This document shows positions 1 through 5,590 of a stretch of 5,590 nt of DNA, piece after piece. Source of the stretch: Halanaerobiales bacterium. Lineage in GTDB: Bacteria; Bacillota; Halanaerobiia; Halanaerobiales; M55B127. The DNA lies in assembly GCA_021736965.1 (NCBI GenBank), contig JAIPEV010000129.1:1-5590 (forward strand). Direction: 5' to 3'. Each line of letters starts with the position of its first letter. Position 1 is the stretch's first letter. The notes beneath the pieces were generated by a model that was not told the origin of the DNA, made no database searches, and worked only from the letters and a program-made list of their open reading frames with translations. The translations under genes were made by a program, and so were the position numbers.

Positions 1-1232
1 AAGATAAGTTCTGAACCATTAAATCTAAATTTATACTCACCATTTAAAATATCTATAGTATATGATTTATAGATAGCTGGTTTCATCTGACTACCTATAA
101 ACTGATTCCAGATTAGATTATATAAAGCATACTGATCTTTTGATAAGTTTTTTTTCATTTTATCAGGTGATCTAAAAGCAGATGTAGGCCTAATCGCTTC
201 ATGGGCATCCTGAGTTTTACCTTTTTTATTTCCATAGTTCTTTCCTTTATTATTATACTTTGTACCGAAGTTATCCTTGATGTATTTTTCTGCTTCATTT
301 TGTGCTTGATTCGATAATCTAGTACTATCAGTTCTAATATAACTGATTAAACCAACGGTTCCTTCTTTATCAAGATCAATACCTTCATACAACTGTTGAG
401 CAACAAACATAGTCTTTTTTGCAGAAAAGTTTAATACTGATGAAGCCCTTTGTTGTAAGGTACTAGTAGTAAAAGGTGGATAGGGATTCCGTTTTCTATT
501 TTTTGCAGTTATTTTATCTATTACATATTTATTTTTTCCTAACTCGTTTAAGATTTGATCTACTTCTGCTTGACTTTTTATTTTAAAGTTTTCTCCCTTA
601 ATCTTGAATAAATCAGCTTCAAAGTCATTTTTACCATCATTTAATATAATTGAAACTGTCCAGTACTCTTCTGGAGTAAAATCATCAATTTCTACTTCTC
701 GCTCACAGATAATTTTAACTGCAACAGACTGCACTCTACCTGCTGATAAGCCCTTCCTTACTTTTTTCCATAAAAGTGGACTTAATTTATAACCTACTAA
801 TCTATCAAGAAGTCTTCTAGCCTGTTGAGCATCAACAAGATCTTGATCTATTGTTCTAGGATTTTTTATAGCCCTTGTAATCGCAGATTTAGTAATTTCA
901 TTAAACTCTATTCTATTTTCAATTTGATCAAGCTTTAATGCTCTAGCTAAATGCCAAGAAATTGCCTCTCCTTCTCTATCAGGGTCAGTAGCAAGATATA
1001 TATTTTTACTGTTCTTTTTTGCTTTTCTTAGTTTTTTTAATACCTTTCCTTTACCTCTTATTGTAATGTACTTTGGTTTAAAGTTATTTTCAATATCAAT
1101 ACCCATCTTACTTTTTGGTAAGTCAACTACATGTCCCATTGAAGCTTTAACATCGTAGTTTTTCCCTAAAAACTTTTTAATTGTTTTTGCTTTTGCTGGT
1201 GACTCTACAATTACTAGATTTTTTTTAGACAT
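1..1232 (-). CDS. topA: DNA topoisomerase I (type IA), N-terminal 410 residues, 3' end outside window
   Basis: This enzyme relaxes negatively supercoiled DNA by cutting one strand through a 5'-phosphotyrosine link and passing the other strand. The visible protein opens with a TOPRIM domain (about residues 3-115): VIVESPAKAKTI carries Glu10 and Lys14, and ATDPDREGEA carries the metal-binding acids Asp83, Asp85 and Glu87. Next come the HLARAL region, DAQQARRLLDRLVGYKLSP, and the GLSAGRVQSV motif (161-170). The active-site segment GLISYIRTDS gives catalytic Tyr298 and Arg300, and QDAHEAIRPT (341-350) gives the conserved His344. The frame is open to the window edge with all of these residues intact. 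The rest of the toroid and any C-terminal zinc fingers are not visible. The start is ATG at 1232, with GGAGGT at 1248-1243, ten bases upstream. It lies 19 bases after the smg stop, so the two are surely cotranscribed. Identity is near certain. Confidence 0.98.
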   Translation of the reverse strand, partial: MSKKNLVIVESPAKAKTIKKFLGKNYDVKASMGHVVDLPKSKMGIDIENNFKPKYITIRGKGKVLKKLRKAKKNSKNIYLATDPDREGEAISWHLARALKLDQIENRIEFNEITKSAITRAIKNPRTIDQDLVDAQQARRLLDRLVGYKLSPLLWKKVRKGLSAGRVQSVAVKIICEREVEIDDFTPEEYWTVSIILNDGKNDFEADLFKIKGENFKIKSQAEVDQILNELGKNKYVIDKITAKNRKRNPYPPFTTSTLQQRASSVLNFSAKKTMFVAQQLYEGIDLDKEGTVGLISYIRTDSTRLSNQAQNEAEKYIKDNFGTKYNNKGKNYGNKKGKTQDAHEAIRPTSAFRSPDKMKKNLSKDQYALYNLIWNQFIGSQMKPAIYKSYTIDILNGEYKFRFNGSELI

Positions 1233-1242
1233 TGTCTAACTA

Positions 1243-1248
1243 ACCTCC
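1243..1248 (-). promoter_or_regulatory. Shine-Dalgarno site of topA
   Basis: GGAGGT on the minus strand, ten bases before the topA ATG and three bases after the smg stop codon. It fixes the topA start and shows that topA is translated from the smg message by its own strong initiation site. Confidence 0.85.
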
Positions 1249-1251
1249 AGA

Positions 1252-1743
1252 TTAATTAATATATTTAAAGTCATTAGATATAGTAGCAGTAAATTCACTA
1301 AATTTGTTAGAAATATATTCAATTCTTTTTTGATCATCAATTACTTCTTCTAAAAGTCCCCAAAAATCAACGTTCTTTTTATTATTATAATAAACATTTT
1401 GTAATATTTTATTAATCACAGTTTCTGTTTCTTTGATGGTTATAATATTCATATATAGTAATCTTTTTATAAAACCCCTGTGTTCCTTTGGTAAAAATAA
1501 CTTTTCTTGTAAAGTAAATATACGATTTAAAAATTTATTGTGATCTGACACAGACTCAATATTCATACCATCTATAATTTCAGGCTTCTCAAATATTAAC
1601 TTAAATGCTTCATCTATATCCTTTAAATCATATCCCAGATCAACAAGATCATTGATTAGATCTTCTTGATCAACAACTTCGTCTCCACTGTTTAACAGCT
1701 CTTCTATTAAATAATTTAAAATATTAAATATCTTATCTCTCAT
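1252..1743 (-). CDS. smg: Smg family protein (DUF494)
   Basis: A 163-residue soluble protein of the Smg/DUF494 family (E. coli Smg is of similar length). The molecular function of the family is not established; Smg genes are often found beside dprA and topA, and the topA link holds here. The N-terminal part (about 1-50) matches the family pattern: a helix with IFNILNYLIEELL, then VDQEDLINDLVDLGYDLKDI, which parallels the VDQ...L..DL..MGF...DI pattern of E. coli Smg. A second conserved stretch, HRGFIKRLLYMNII (88-101), parallels the CRGF segment of E. coli Smg. The C-terminus is rich in acidic and aromatic residues (FWGLLEEVIDDQ). No signal peptide or membrane segment is seen. The ATG at 1743 is the first standard start after the promoter, but its perfect Shine-Dalgarno is unusually far away (27 bases); the nine codons between are open in frame and contain no ATG, GTG or TTG. 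Family assignment is good, function unknown. Confidence 0.88.
   Translation of the reverse strand: MRDKIFNILNYLIEELLNSGDEVVDQEDLINDLVDLGYDLKDIDEAFKLIFEKPEIIDGMNIESVSDHNKFLNRIFTLQEKLFLPKEHRGFIKRLLYMNIITIKETETVINKILQNVYYNNKKNVDFWGLLEEVIDDQKRIEYISNKFSEFTATISNDFKYIN
1638..1671. repeat. Inverted repeat inside the smg coding region
   Basis: Two 13-base arms, GATCAACAAGATC (1638-1650) and GATCTTCTTGATC (1659-1671), are inverted copies with one central mismatch and an 8-base loop. In the smg mRNA they would form a 12-pair stem interrupted by one G-G mismatch, 73 to 106 bases into the reading frame. Each arm begins and ends with GATC, giving four GATC sites in 34 bases. The segment encodes the Asp/Leu-rich family motif DQEDLINDLVD, so codon repetition may be the whole explanation. 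Confidence 0.6.
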
Positions 1744-1751
1744 AATTATCT

Positions 1752-1765
1752 GCAGTAAATACTGC
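1752..1765 (-). promoter_or_regulatory. Small hairpin between the smg Shine-Dalgarno and its ATG
   Basis: On the minus strand GCAGT-ATTT-ACTGC can form a 5-pair stem with a 4-base loop. It lies 5 bases after the Shine-Dalgarno and 8 bases before the ATG. Folding would remove 14 of the 27 spacer bases and leave about 13, close to a workable distance. A role in initiation is inference; the inverted repeat itself is directly visible. Confidence 0.45.
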
Positions 1766-1770
1766 TTATT

Positions 1771-1778
1771 ACCTCCTT
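1771..1778 (-). promoter_or_regulatory. Perfect Shine-Dalgarno of smg with unusually long spacing
   Basis: AAGGAGGT matches the 16S rRNA anti-Shine-Dalgarno along its full core. The nearest in-frame ATG is 27 bases away at 1743. The only near-start codon in between is a CTG 15 bases downstream. The site is best read as the smg ribosome binding site, with the distance shortened by the hairpin at 1765-1752. Confidence 0.65.
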
Positions 1779-1812
1779 GAAAAATTGAAGTCCTAGATAT
1801 AACTATTATAAT

Positions 1813-1841
1813 ATTATAGATGTTTTCAATATATTTGTAAA
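1813..1841 (-). promoter_or_regulatory. Sigma-A-type promoter of smg-topA
   Basis: On the minus strand a -35 TTTACA (1841-1836) is followed by a 17-base spacer and a perfect -10 TATAAT (1818-1813). The start of transcription would fall near 1806, giving a leader of about 60 bases that holds the smg Shine-Dalgarno and hairpin. It is the best promoter in the window and lies between the photolyase stop and smg. No terminator is visible after the photolyase, so readthrough from upstream is also possible. Confidence 0.75.
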
Positions 1842-1888
1842 GGATTTTTCTATTTTAAGGAGAAATATTTGTGATTTATAACGAATCT

Positions 1889-3244
1889 TTAATCTAATTT
1901 CTTAATTTCTTTTAGATATTTTTCCATATCAAACTTTCTTTTTAATCCACCTTTATTCATATATCTTACTTTTCCAAAAATTTCTCTTTCTTTCCAGGCT
2001 CTATCGTGTTTACCAAATATCCATGCTATACCAGCAAAGCTATTGGGATCTCTTCCATCAAGAAAGTATTTATTGTTTAGATAAATAAGTTTTTCAAAGG
2101 CGCTTTGTGGACTTTTACTCCATTCAAGAATTTTTTTGCCCCAGTACATTCTCATATAACCATTCATATAACCAGTTTTGATCATCTCTTTTTGAGCAGC
2201 ATTCCAATATTTATCTTTTGTTTTATAATTTTTAAGTTGATCTAAATCATATATATGTTCTCTTTTATCATTTAAATGTTGATCTAAAGTTTTTAAAGCC
2301 CAGTTAGGTAATATTTTTTTTAGATTTTTATCATAATTTTGATTGTAATAGATAAAGTTAAAGCTCAGTTCCCTTCTTATTACTAACTGTTCTAAAAAGT
2401 TCTCAGCTTTAACTTCTCTTTCTTTAATTAATTTATAAATATAGGCAGGGGATATCTGTCCAAAATGTAAATATGGACTGAGTTTAGAGCCTATATTATT
2501 ATCGGGATTATTACCATATTCTTCATAATCTTTTAGATTATTTGTTATGAAATTGTTTAATAATAATAAGGCTTGTCTTGTTCCACCTTTAAAGTATTTA
2601 ACTGGTTTGATTGAAGTATCTATATCTAGATTTAGGCTACTTATAGTTTTATCCAGGTCACTAAGCTCAATACTCCTTAAATCAAGGCTGAGAGAACTAT
2701 GTGTGATTTCTTGATTATAGCAAATATCTATAAATCGATCAATCTTATTTTTAAGCTTCTTTCTTATTGTATATGCACCATATTCTTCTTTGTCTGAAGC
2801 TTGATCCACTGGAACTATAGTATTAGTGTTAACAAGAACAAATCTATTCTTTATTCTTTTTTTTAATTTTTTTCTCCATTTACGTTCTAAATTAAGATAA
2901 CCTCGATCTGAAATTAACATTATTGCATCTTTATTTAGTTCTTTTATGTTATCGACTGGATCACCAAACCTTATAATAAACTTTATCTGCATTTCTTTTA
3001 AATTTTCACTTACCTCTTGTAGCCCTTCCAACATAAAGTAATAATGTCTTAAATTTGCATCTGGAAAGTCATTAACAATATTAAATACAACAACTAAAGG
3101 TACTTCTAATTGGTTAGCTCGATTAATTGCATAGTTTAAAGCAGGATTACTTTCAGTTCTCTGAGCGGCTTGCATCCAGTATAAAATATAGTCATTTTTT
3201 TTAACATGTCCTTCTCTAAGTACTTTAATATTTTCATCTATCAT
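1889..3244 (-). CDS. Class II CPD photolyase (deoxyribodipyrimidine photo-lyase)
   Basis: A light-driven flavoenzyme that splits UV-made cyclobutane pyrimidine dimers in DNA, acting alone in the cytoplasm with reduced FAD. Residues are numbered from the alternative ATG at 3253 (454 residues). The N-terminal alpha/beta domain (about 20-150) opens with the class II pattern YWMQAAQRTE..PAL. The FAD-binding helical domain (about 220-450) holds KLSPYLHFGQISP, EQLVIRRELSFNF (288-300), WNAAQKEM, GYMRMYWGKKILEW (365-378), LDGRDPNSFAGIAW (398-411) and the class II hallmark HDRAWKEREIFGKVRYMN (416-433). Trp350, Trp371 and Trp378 have the same spacing (21 and 7) as the electron-transfer tryptophans I recall for the Methanosarcina mazei enzyme (360, 381, 388). 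Length is normal and no key segment is missing. I place the start at the ATG at 3244 (451 residues): the only Shine-Dalgarno, AGGA, directly abuts the ATG at 3253 but is nine bases from 3244. The gene follows a terminator and has no clear promoter. Confidence 0.95.
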   Translation of the reverse strand: MIDENIKVLREGHVKKNDYILYWMQAAQRTESNPALNYAINRANQLEVPLVVVFNIVNDFPDANLRHYYFMLEGLQEVSENLKEMQIKFIIRFGDPVDNIKELNKDAIMLISDRGYLNLERKWRKKLKKRIKNRFVLVNTNTIVPVDQASDKEEYGAYTIRKKLKNKIDRFIDICYNQEITHSSLSLDLRSIELSDLDKTISSLNLDIDTSIKPVKYFKGGTRQALLLLNNFITNNLKDYEEYGNNPDNNIGSKLSPYLHFGQISPAYIYKLIKEREVKAENFLEQLVIRRELSFNFIYYNQNYDKNLKKILPNWALKTLDQHLNDKREHIYDLDQLKNYKTKDKYWNAAQKEMIKTGYMNGYMRMYWGKKILEWSKSPQSAFEKLIYLNNKYFLDGRDPNSFAGIAWIFGKHDRAWKEREIFGKVRYMNKGGLKRKFDMEKYLKEIKKLD

Positions 3245-3253
3245 AGTTATCAT

Positions 3254-3257
3254 TCCT
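3254..3257 (-). promoter_or_regulatory. Shine-Dalgarno of the photolyase, decides the start
   Basis: AGGA (within CAGGA) immediately precedes the ATG at 3253, leaving no spacing, while the in-frame ATG at 3244 is nine bases downstream. This favours 3244 as the real start. The site is short, so translation is probably modest. Confidence 0.5.
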
Positions 3258-3284
3258 GATTACATATTTTTACAGTTGAAGTTT

Positions 3285-3309
3285 AAAAAAAACCCCCTAT
3301 ATAAGGGGG
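3285..3309 (-). terminator. Rho-independent terminator after the COG2403 gene
   Basis: On the minus strand CCCCCT-TATAT-AGGGGG forms a six-pair stem with five G-C pairs and a 5-base loop, followed directly by eight T residues (3292-3285). Four A residues just before the stem can pair with the T tract across one unpaired G. It begins 15 bases after the stop at 3325. In the plus direction the stem is followed by only four T residues after one C, so it mainly serves the minus strand. Confidence 0.9.
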
Positions 3310-3324
3310 CTTTTAGTTTCATAA

Positions 3325-4638
3325 TTAAAGATTTAACTTATCGATTATATCTTGTAAGGTAGGTTTACCAATTTCTTGTAGTTCATATCTAACCCTTGTA
3401 CTTGGTTTTTTAATATCAATCACCTTTGAAAGATCAATAGGTGTACCAATTACAACAGCCTCTGCATCTGAACTGTTTATAGTTTTTTCTAACTCTTTCA
3501 TCTGTTTTTTTCCATAACCCATTGCAGGTAAAATATCTGAAAGATGACTATACTTTGCAAAAGTATCCTTGATTGTTCCTACTGAAAATGGTCTAGGATC
3601 TATTAGTTCTTTTGCCCCAAACTTACGGGCTGCAATTGCACCAGCACCATACTTCATATCACCATGTGTTAAGGTTGGCCCATCTTCAACCACTAAGACC
3701 CTTTTATCTTTTATTATTTCTGGATCTTCTACAAAGATCGGTGATGCTGCATCCACAATTGTAGCATCTGGATTTGCTTTTTTAATATTATCTCTAACAG
3801 TTGCAACATCTTCTGGATTAGCAGTTGTAATTTTATTTATCAAGGCAACATCTGCTAGTCTTAAGTTAATCTCGCCTGGATAGTAAGATAGTTCATGACC
3901 TGGTCTATGAGGATCAACTAATGTTATCATTAAATCAGGTTTATAAAATGGCATATCATTGTTCCCACCATCCCATAAGATAACATCAGCTTCCTTTTCT
4001 GCTTCTCTTAAAATCTTTTCATAATCAACACCTGCATACAAAATGTTCCCTCTTTCGATATGAGGTTCATACTCTTCCATTTCTTCTATTGTACAGTTGT
4101 GCTTTTCTATATCTTCATATACTTCAAATCTCTGTACAGATTGGGCAACCAAATCACCATATGGCATTGGATGTCTAATTACAACAACTTTTTTACCCAT
4201 TTGATTTAAGATATCAGAAACTCTGCGAGTTGTCTGACTCTTACCAACACCAGTTCTTACTGCACAGACTGCAATAATTGGAACTTTTGACTTTAACATT
4301 GTGGACTCTGCACCCATCATTTTAAAGTCAGCACCTGCAGCCATAACTTGAGAACCTTTGCTCATTAAATACTTATAATTTACATCACTGTAAGCAAATA
4401 CCACTTCATCAATATTTTTTTCTTTTATTAGTTTTTCAATATCACTTTCTGGAAAAATAGGAATTCCATCTGGATAGTTTTTACCAGCTAATTCAGAAGG
4501 ATATTTTCGACCTTCAATATCAGGAATTTGAGTTGCTGTAAAAGCAATCACTTCATAATCATCATTGTCCCTATAAAATGTATTAAAATTATGAAAATCT
4601 CTACCTGCTGCACCCATTATTAAAACTCTTCTTTTCAT
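3325..4638 (-). CDS. Cyclic 2,3-diphosphoglycerate synthetase-like P-loop protein (COG2403)
   Basis: A two-part cytoplasmic protein resembling archaeal cyclic 2,3-diphosphoglycerate synthetase, which uses ATP to close 2,3-diphosphoglycerate into its cyclic anhydride; relatives have also been called predicted GTPases. Residues are numbered from the TTG at 4641. The first 115 residues look Rossmann-like: RRVLIMGAAGRDFHNFN at the start, then ATQIPDIEGRKYP and EVVFAYSDV. A nucleotide-binding domain follows: CAVRTGVGKSQTTR (126-139) is a deviant P-loop of the dethiobiotin synthetase/SIMIBI sort with Lys134 and Ser135, ILWDGGNND (221-229) is a Walker B-like strand, and ALINK (266-270) is a strand ending in Asn-Lys. 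VDPHRPGHE (242-250), HGDMKYGAGAIAARKFGA and DPRPFSVGTI are further conserved-looking stretches. Length (437) is close to the archaeal enzyme. ATG at 4638 is chosen over the adjacent TTG at 4641 because AAGGGGG lies seven bases upstream. It is a single-gene unit with its own terminator. Family assignment is fairly sure; the reaction in this organism is not. Confidence 0.8.
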   Translation of the reverse strand: MKRRVLIMGAAGRDFHNFNTFYRDNDDYEVIAFTATQIPDIEGRKYPSELAGKNYPDGIPIFPESDIEKLIKEKNIDEVVFAYSDVNYKYLMSKGSQVMAAGADFKMMGAESTMLKSKVPIIAVCAVRTGVGKSQTTRRVSDILNQMGKKVVVIRHPMPYGDLVAQSVQRFEVYEDIEKHNCTIEEMEEYEPHIERGNILYAGVDYEKILREAEKEADVILWDGGNNDMPFYKPDLMITLVDPHRPGHELSYYPGEINLRLADVALINKITTANPEDVATVRDNIKKANPDATIVDAASPIFVEDPEIIKDKRVLVVEDGPTLTHGDMKYGAGAIAARKFGAKELIDPRPFSVGTIKDTFAKYSHLSDILPAMGYGKKQMKELEKTINSSDAEAVVIGTPIDLSKVIDIKKPSTRVRYELQEIGKPTLQDIIDKLNL

Positions 4639-4645
4639 CAATTTT

Positions 4646-4652
4646 CCCCCTT
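4646..4652 (-). promoter_or_regulatory. Shine-Dalgarno of the COG2403 gene, decides the start
   Basis: AAGGGGG (one change from AAGGAGG) ends seven bases before the ATG at 4638 and only four before the in-frame TTG at 4641. This spacing supports the ATG. Confidence 0.6.
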
Positions 4653-4690
4653 ATTAAATTAATATACATCTATTTATATTTATGCGACTT

Positions 4691-4718
4691 AGTATATATA
4701 TTATAGGTTATCTTTAAA
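4691..4718 (-). promoter_or_regulatory. Candidate promoter of the COG2403 gene
   Basis: In the 106-base gap after the DegV stop, the minus strand holds TTTAAA (4718-4713), a 16-base spacer, and TATACT (4696-4691). A perfect TATAAT at 4705-4700 overlaps this region but has no good -35 at 17 bases. Either -10 would leave a leader of roughly 50 bases. The region is AT-rich, so chance matches are likely. Confidence 0.4.
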
Positions 4719-4744
4719 AATCCTTCTTATTTAAATCAGTTTTT

Positions 4745-5590
4745 TTAATAATTTGTATCATTTAAAAAAAATATTGATATAGTTCCTGGACCAGAATGAG
4801 CCCCGATAACTGATCCAATCATATTAACAACAAAACCTTTTGGTTCAAAATGATTTTGTATTTTTCTTTTTATCATTTCGGCACCTCCAAGGTCATCTCC
4901 ATGGCTAATACCTATAATTTGCTGATCTAAGTTTTCTCCTCTTTCTTCGATTAGTTCAATAATCCTTTGGAAAACTTTTTTTCTGCCTCTTTTCTCTTCT
5001 AGAGGTATCAATTTGCCATCTTCAACTTCTAATATAGGTTTAATATTTAATAGACCACCCACAAAAGCAGCTGTTTTGCTTATCCTTCCACCTCGTTTTA
5101 AATACTCTAAATTATCTACAGTAAATATATGCTCCATGTGTTCTTTATGATGATTAACAGTATCTATAATCTTTTTTTTATCGAAATTATCTTTAGCTAA
5201 CTGGGCTGCCTTATATACTACTAATCCATAACCTAAAGAAGCACATTTAGAATCAATGATTGTTAAATCAAGGTCTTGATACTCTTCTTTTAAATTATTT
5301 TGAACTAAGACAGCTGATTGATAAGTTCCAGATAGTTCTGAAGAAAAAGCTATATAGAGTACAGATTGTTTCTTCTTAGCATACTTGCTAAATATCTTTT
5401 CAAAGTATTTGGGTGGTACCTGAGCAGTTTTAAATACTTTTCCTTCTCTCATGCCATCATAAATAATTTTGGGTTGATCGATTTTTTCTGCCTGATCCTC
5501 ATGACCTTCTGGATAAACTAATAAAGGTGCTACAGTAATATTGTATTGATCAATAATCTTCTGTGGAAGATCACAAGCTGAATCTGCAAC
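4745..5590 (-). CDS. DegV/FakB family fatty-acid-binding protein, extreme N-terminus outside window
   Basis: DegV-fold proteins bind one fatty acid; the FakB members present it to the kinase FakA, which makes acyl phosphate for phospholipid synthesis. The reading frame stays open from the stop at 4745 to the window edge, giving 281 residues. It begins with VADSACDLP, the family's usual N-terminal strand, so only a few residues are missing. The ATG at 5452 is internal. Visible motifs, numbered from the first visible residue: PLLVY (22-26); KTAQVPPKYF (54-63) where most family members have KTSQPSP; AFSSELSGTYQSA (81-93) with the head-group serines; DSKCASLGYGLVV; LEYLKRGGRISK (161-172); LLNIKPIL; EKRGRKK; and GAHSGPGTI (263-271) with the C-terminal ligand-site His265. 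Length is normal for the family. No FakA-like gene is in the window, so a FakB role is inference. No terminator is seen after the stop, so some readthrough into the next gene is possible. Confidence 0.93.
   Translation of the reverse strand, partial: VADSACDLPQKIIDQYNITVAPLLVYPEGHEDQAEKIDQPKIIYDGMREGKVFKTAQVPPKYFEKIFSKYAKKKQSVLYIAFSSELSGTYQSAVLVQNNLKEEYQDLDLTIIDSKCASLGYGLVVYKAAQLAKDNFDKKKIIDTVNHHKEHMEHIFTVDNLEYLKRGGRISKTAAFVGGLLNIKPILEVEDGKLIPLEEKRGRKKVFQRIIELIEERGENLDQQIIGISHGDDLGGAEMIKRKIQNHFEPKGFVVNMIGSVIGAHSGPGTISIFFLNDTNY

Noticed and set aside
604..792. 62-codon plus-strand open frame
   Set aside because: Lies wholly opposite the conserved topA reading frame, has no Shine-Dalgarno and encodes no recognisable protein; it is a shadow of topA.
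1850..1888. Possible terminator after the photolyase
   Set aside because: Only a four-pair GATT/AATC match with no G-C-rich stem or T tract was found.
1857..1897. Plus-strand AAGGAG followed after eight bases by GTG
   Set aside because: The frame has only eight codons before TAA and runs into the photolyase 3' end; a chance Shine-Dalgarno match.
3259..3287. TTTAAA, 17 bases, TGTAAT as a photolyase promoter
   Set aside because: The -35 overlaps the terminator T tract and transcription would begin at about the start codon, leaving out the Shine-Dalgarno; too weak to list as a feature.
3569..3883. 104-codon plus-strand open frame
   Set aside because: Antisense to the well-conserved COG2403 gene; the hydrophobic Ser/Ala-rich product is typical of a reversed frame, and no ribosome binding site is present.
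4639..4641. TTG as start of the COG2403 gene
   Set aside because: An ATG follows immediately and has better spacing (seven bases against four) to AAGGGGG.
5450..5452. ATG as start of the DegV protein
   Set aside because: The frame continues upstream to the window edge and encodes the family's conserved VADSACDLP N-terminus, so this Met is internal.

Overview
The window is a low-GC bacterial chromosome segment in which every supported gene lies on the minus strand, so transcription runs from the high to the low coordinates. Strong purine-rich Shine-Dalgarno sites, sigma-A-like promoters, an AT-rich Lys/Asn-rich proteome and the gene set (DegV/FakB protein, class II photolyase, Smg next to topA, a cyclic 2,3-diphosphoglycerate synthetase-like P-loop protein) suggest a low-GC Firmicute, most likely an anaerobe of the Halanaerobiales type. 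That placement is inference from gene content and composition, not from a marker gene.

In order of transcription: (1) 5590-4745, a DegV/FakB-family fatty-acid-binding protein whose first few residues lie outside the window. (2) A 106-base gap with a candidate promoter, then 4638-3325, a COG2403-type protein (Rossmann-like N-terminus plus deviant P-loop) related to archaeal cyclic 2,3-diphosphoglycerate synthetase. It is closed by a clear rho-independent terminator at 3309-3285. (3) 3244-1889, a complete class II CPD photolyase with no convincing promoter of its own. (4) A 145-base gap holding a near-consensus promoter (TTTACA, 17-base spacer, TATAAT), then 1743-1252, smg (DUF494). (5) After 19 bases, 1232 to the window edge, the first 410 codons of topA (DNA topoisomerase I).

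The smg and topA genes form a tight two-gene unit. The photolyase upstream adds a DNA-repair function but is separated from them by the strong promoter. The FakB-like protein and the COG2403 protein each look like their own unit, and no shared pathway can be shown from the sequence.

Most of the window is ordinary chromosomal housekeeping. The points worth a second look are: a perfect Shine-Dalgarno for smg that sits 27 bases from the only usable ATG with a small hairpin in between; a 13-base-arm inverted repeat inside the start of smg; a bacterial homologue of an archaeal cyclic diphosphoglycerate enzyme with unclear role; and a changed lipid-site motif in the DegV protein. I did not find CRISPR arrays, insertion sequences, tRNA/rRNA genes, or a clearly new multi-gene system.
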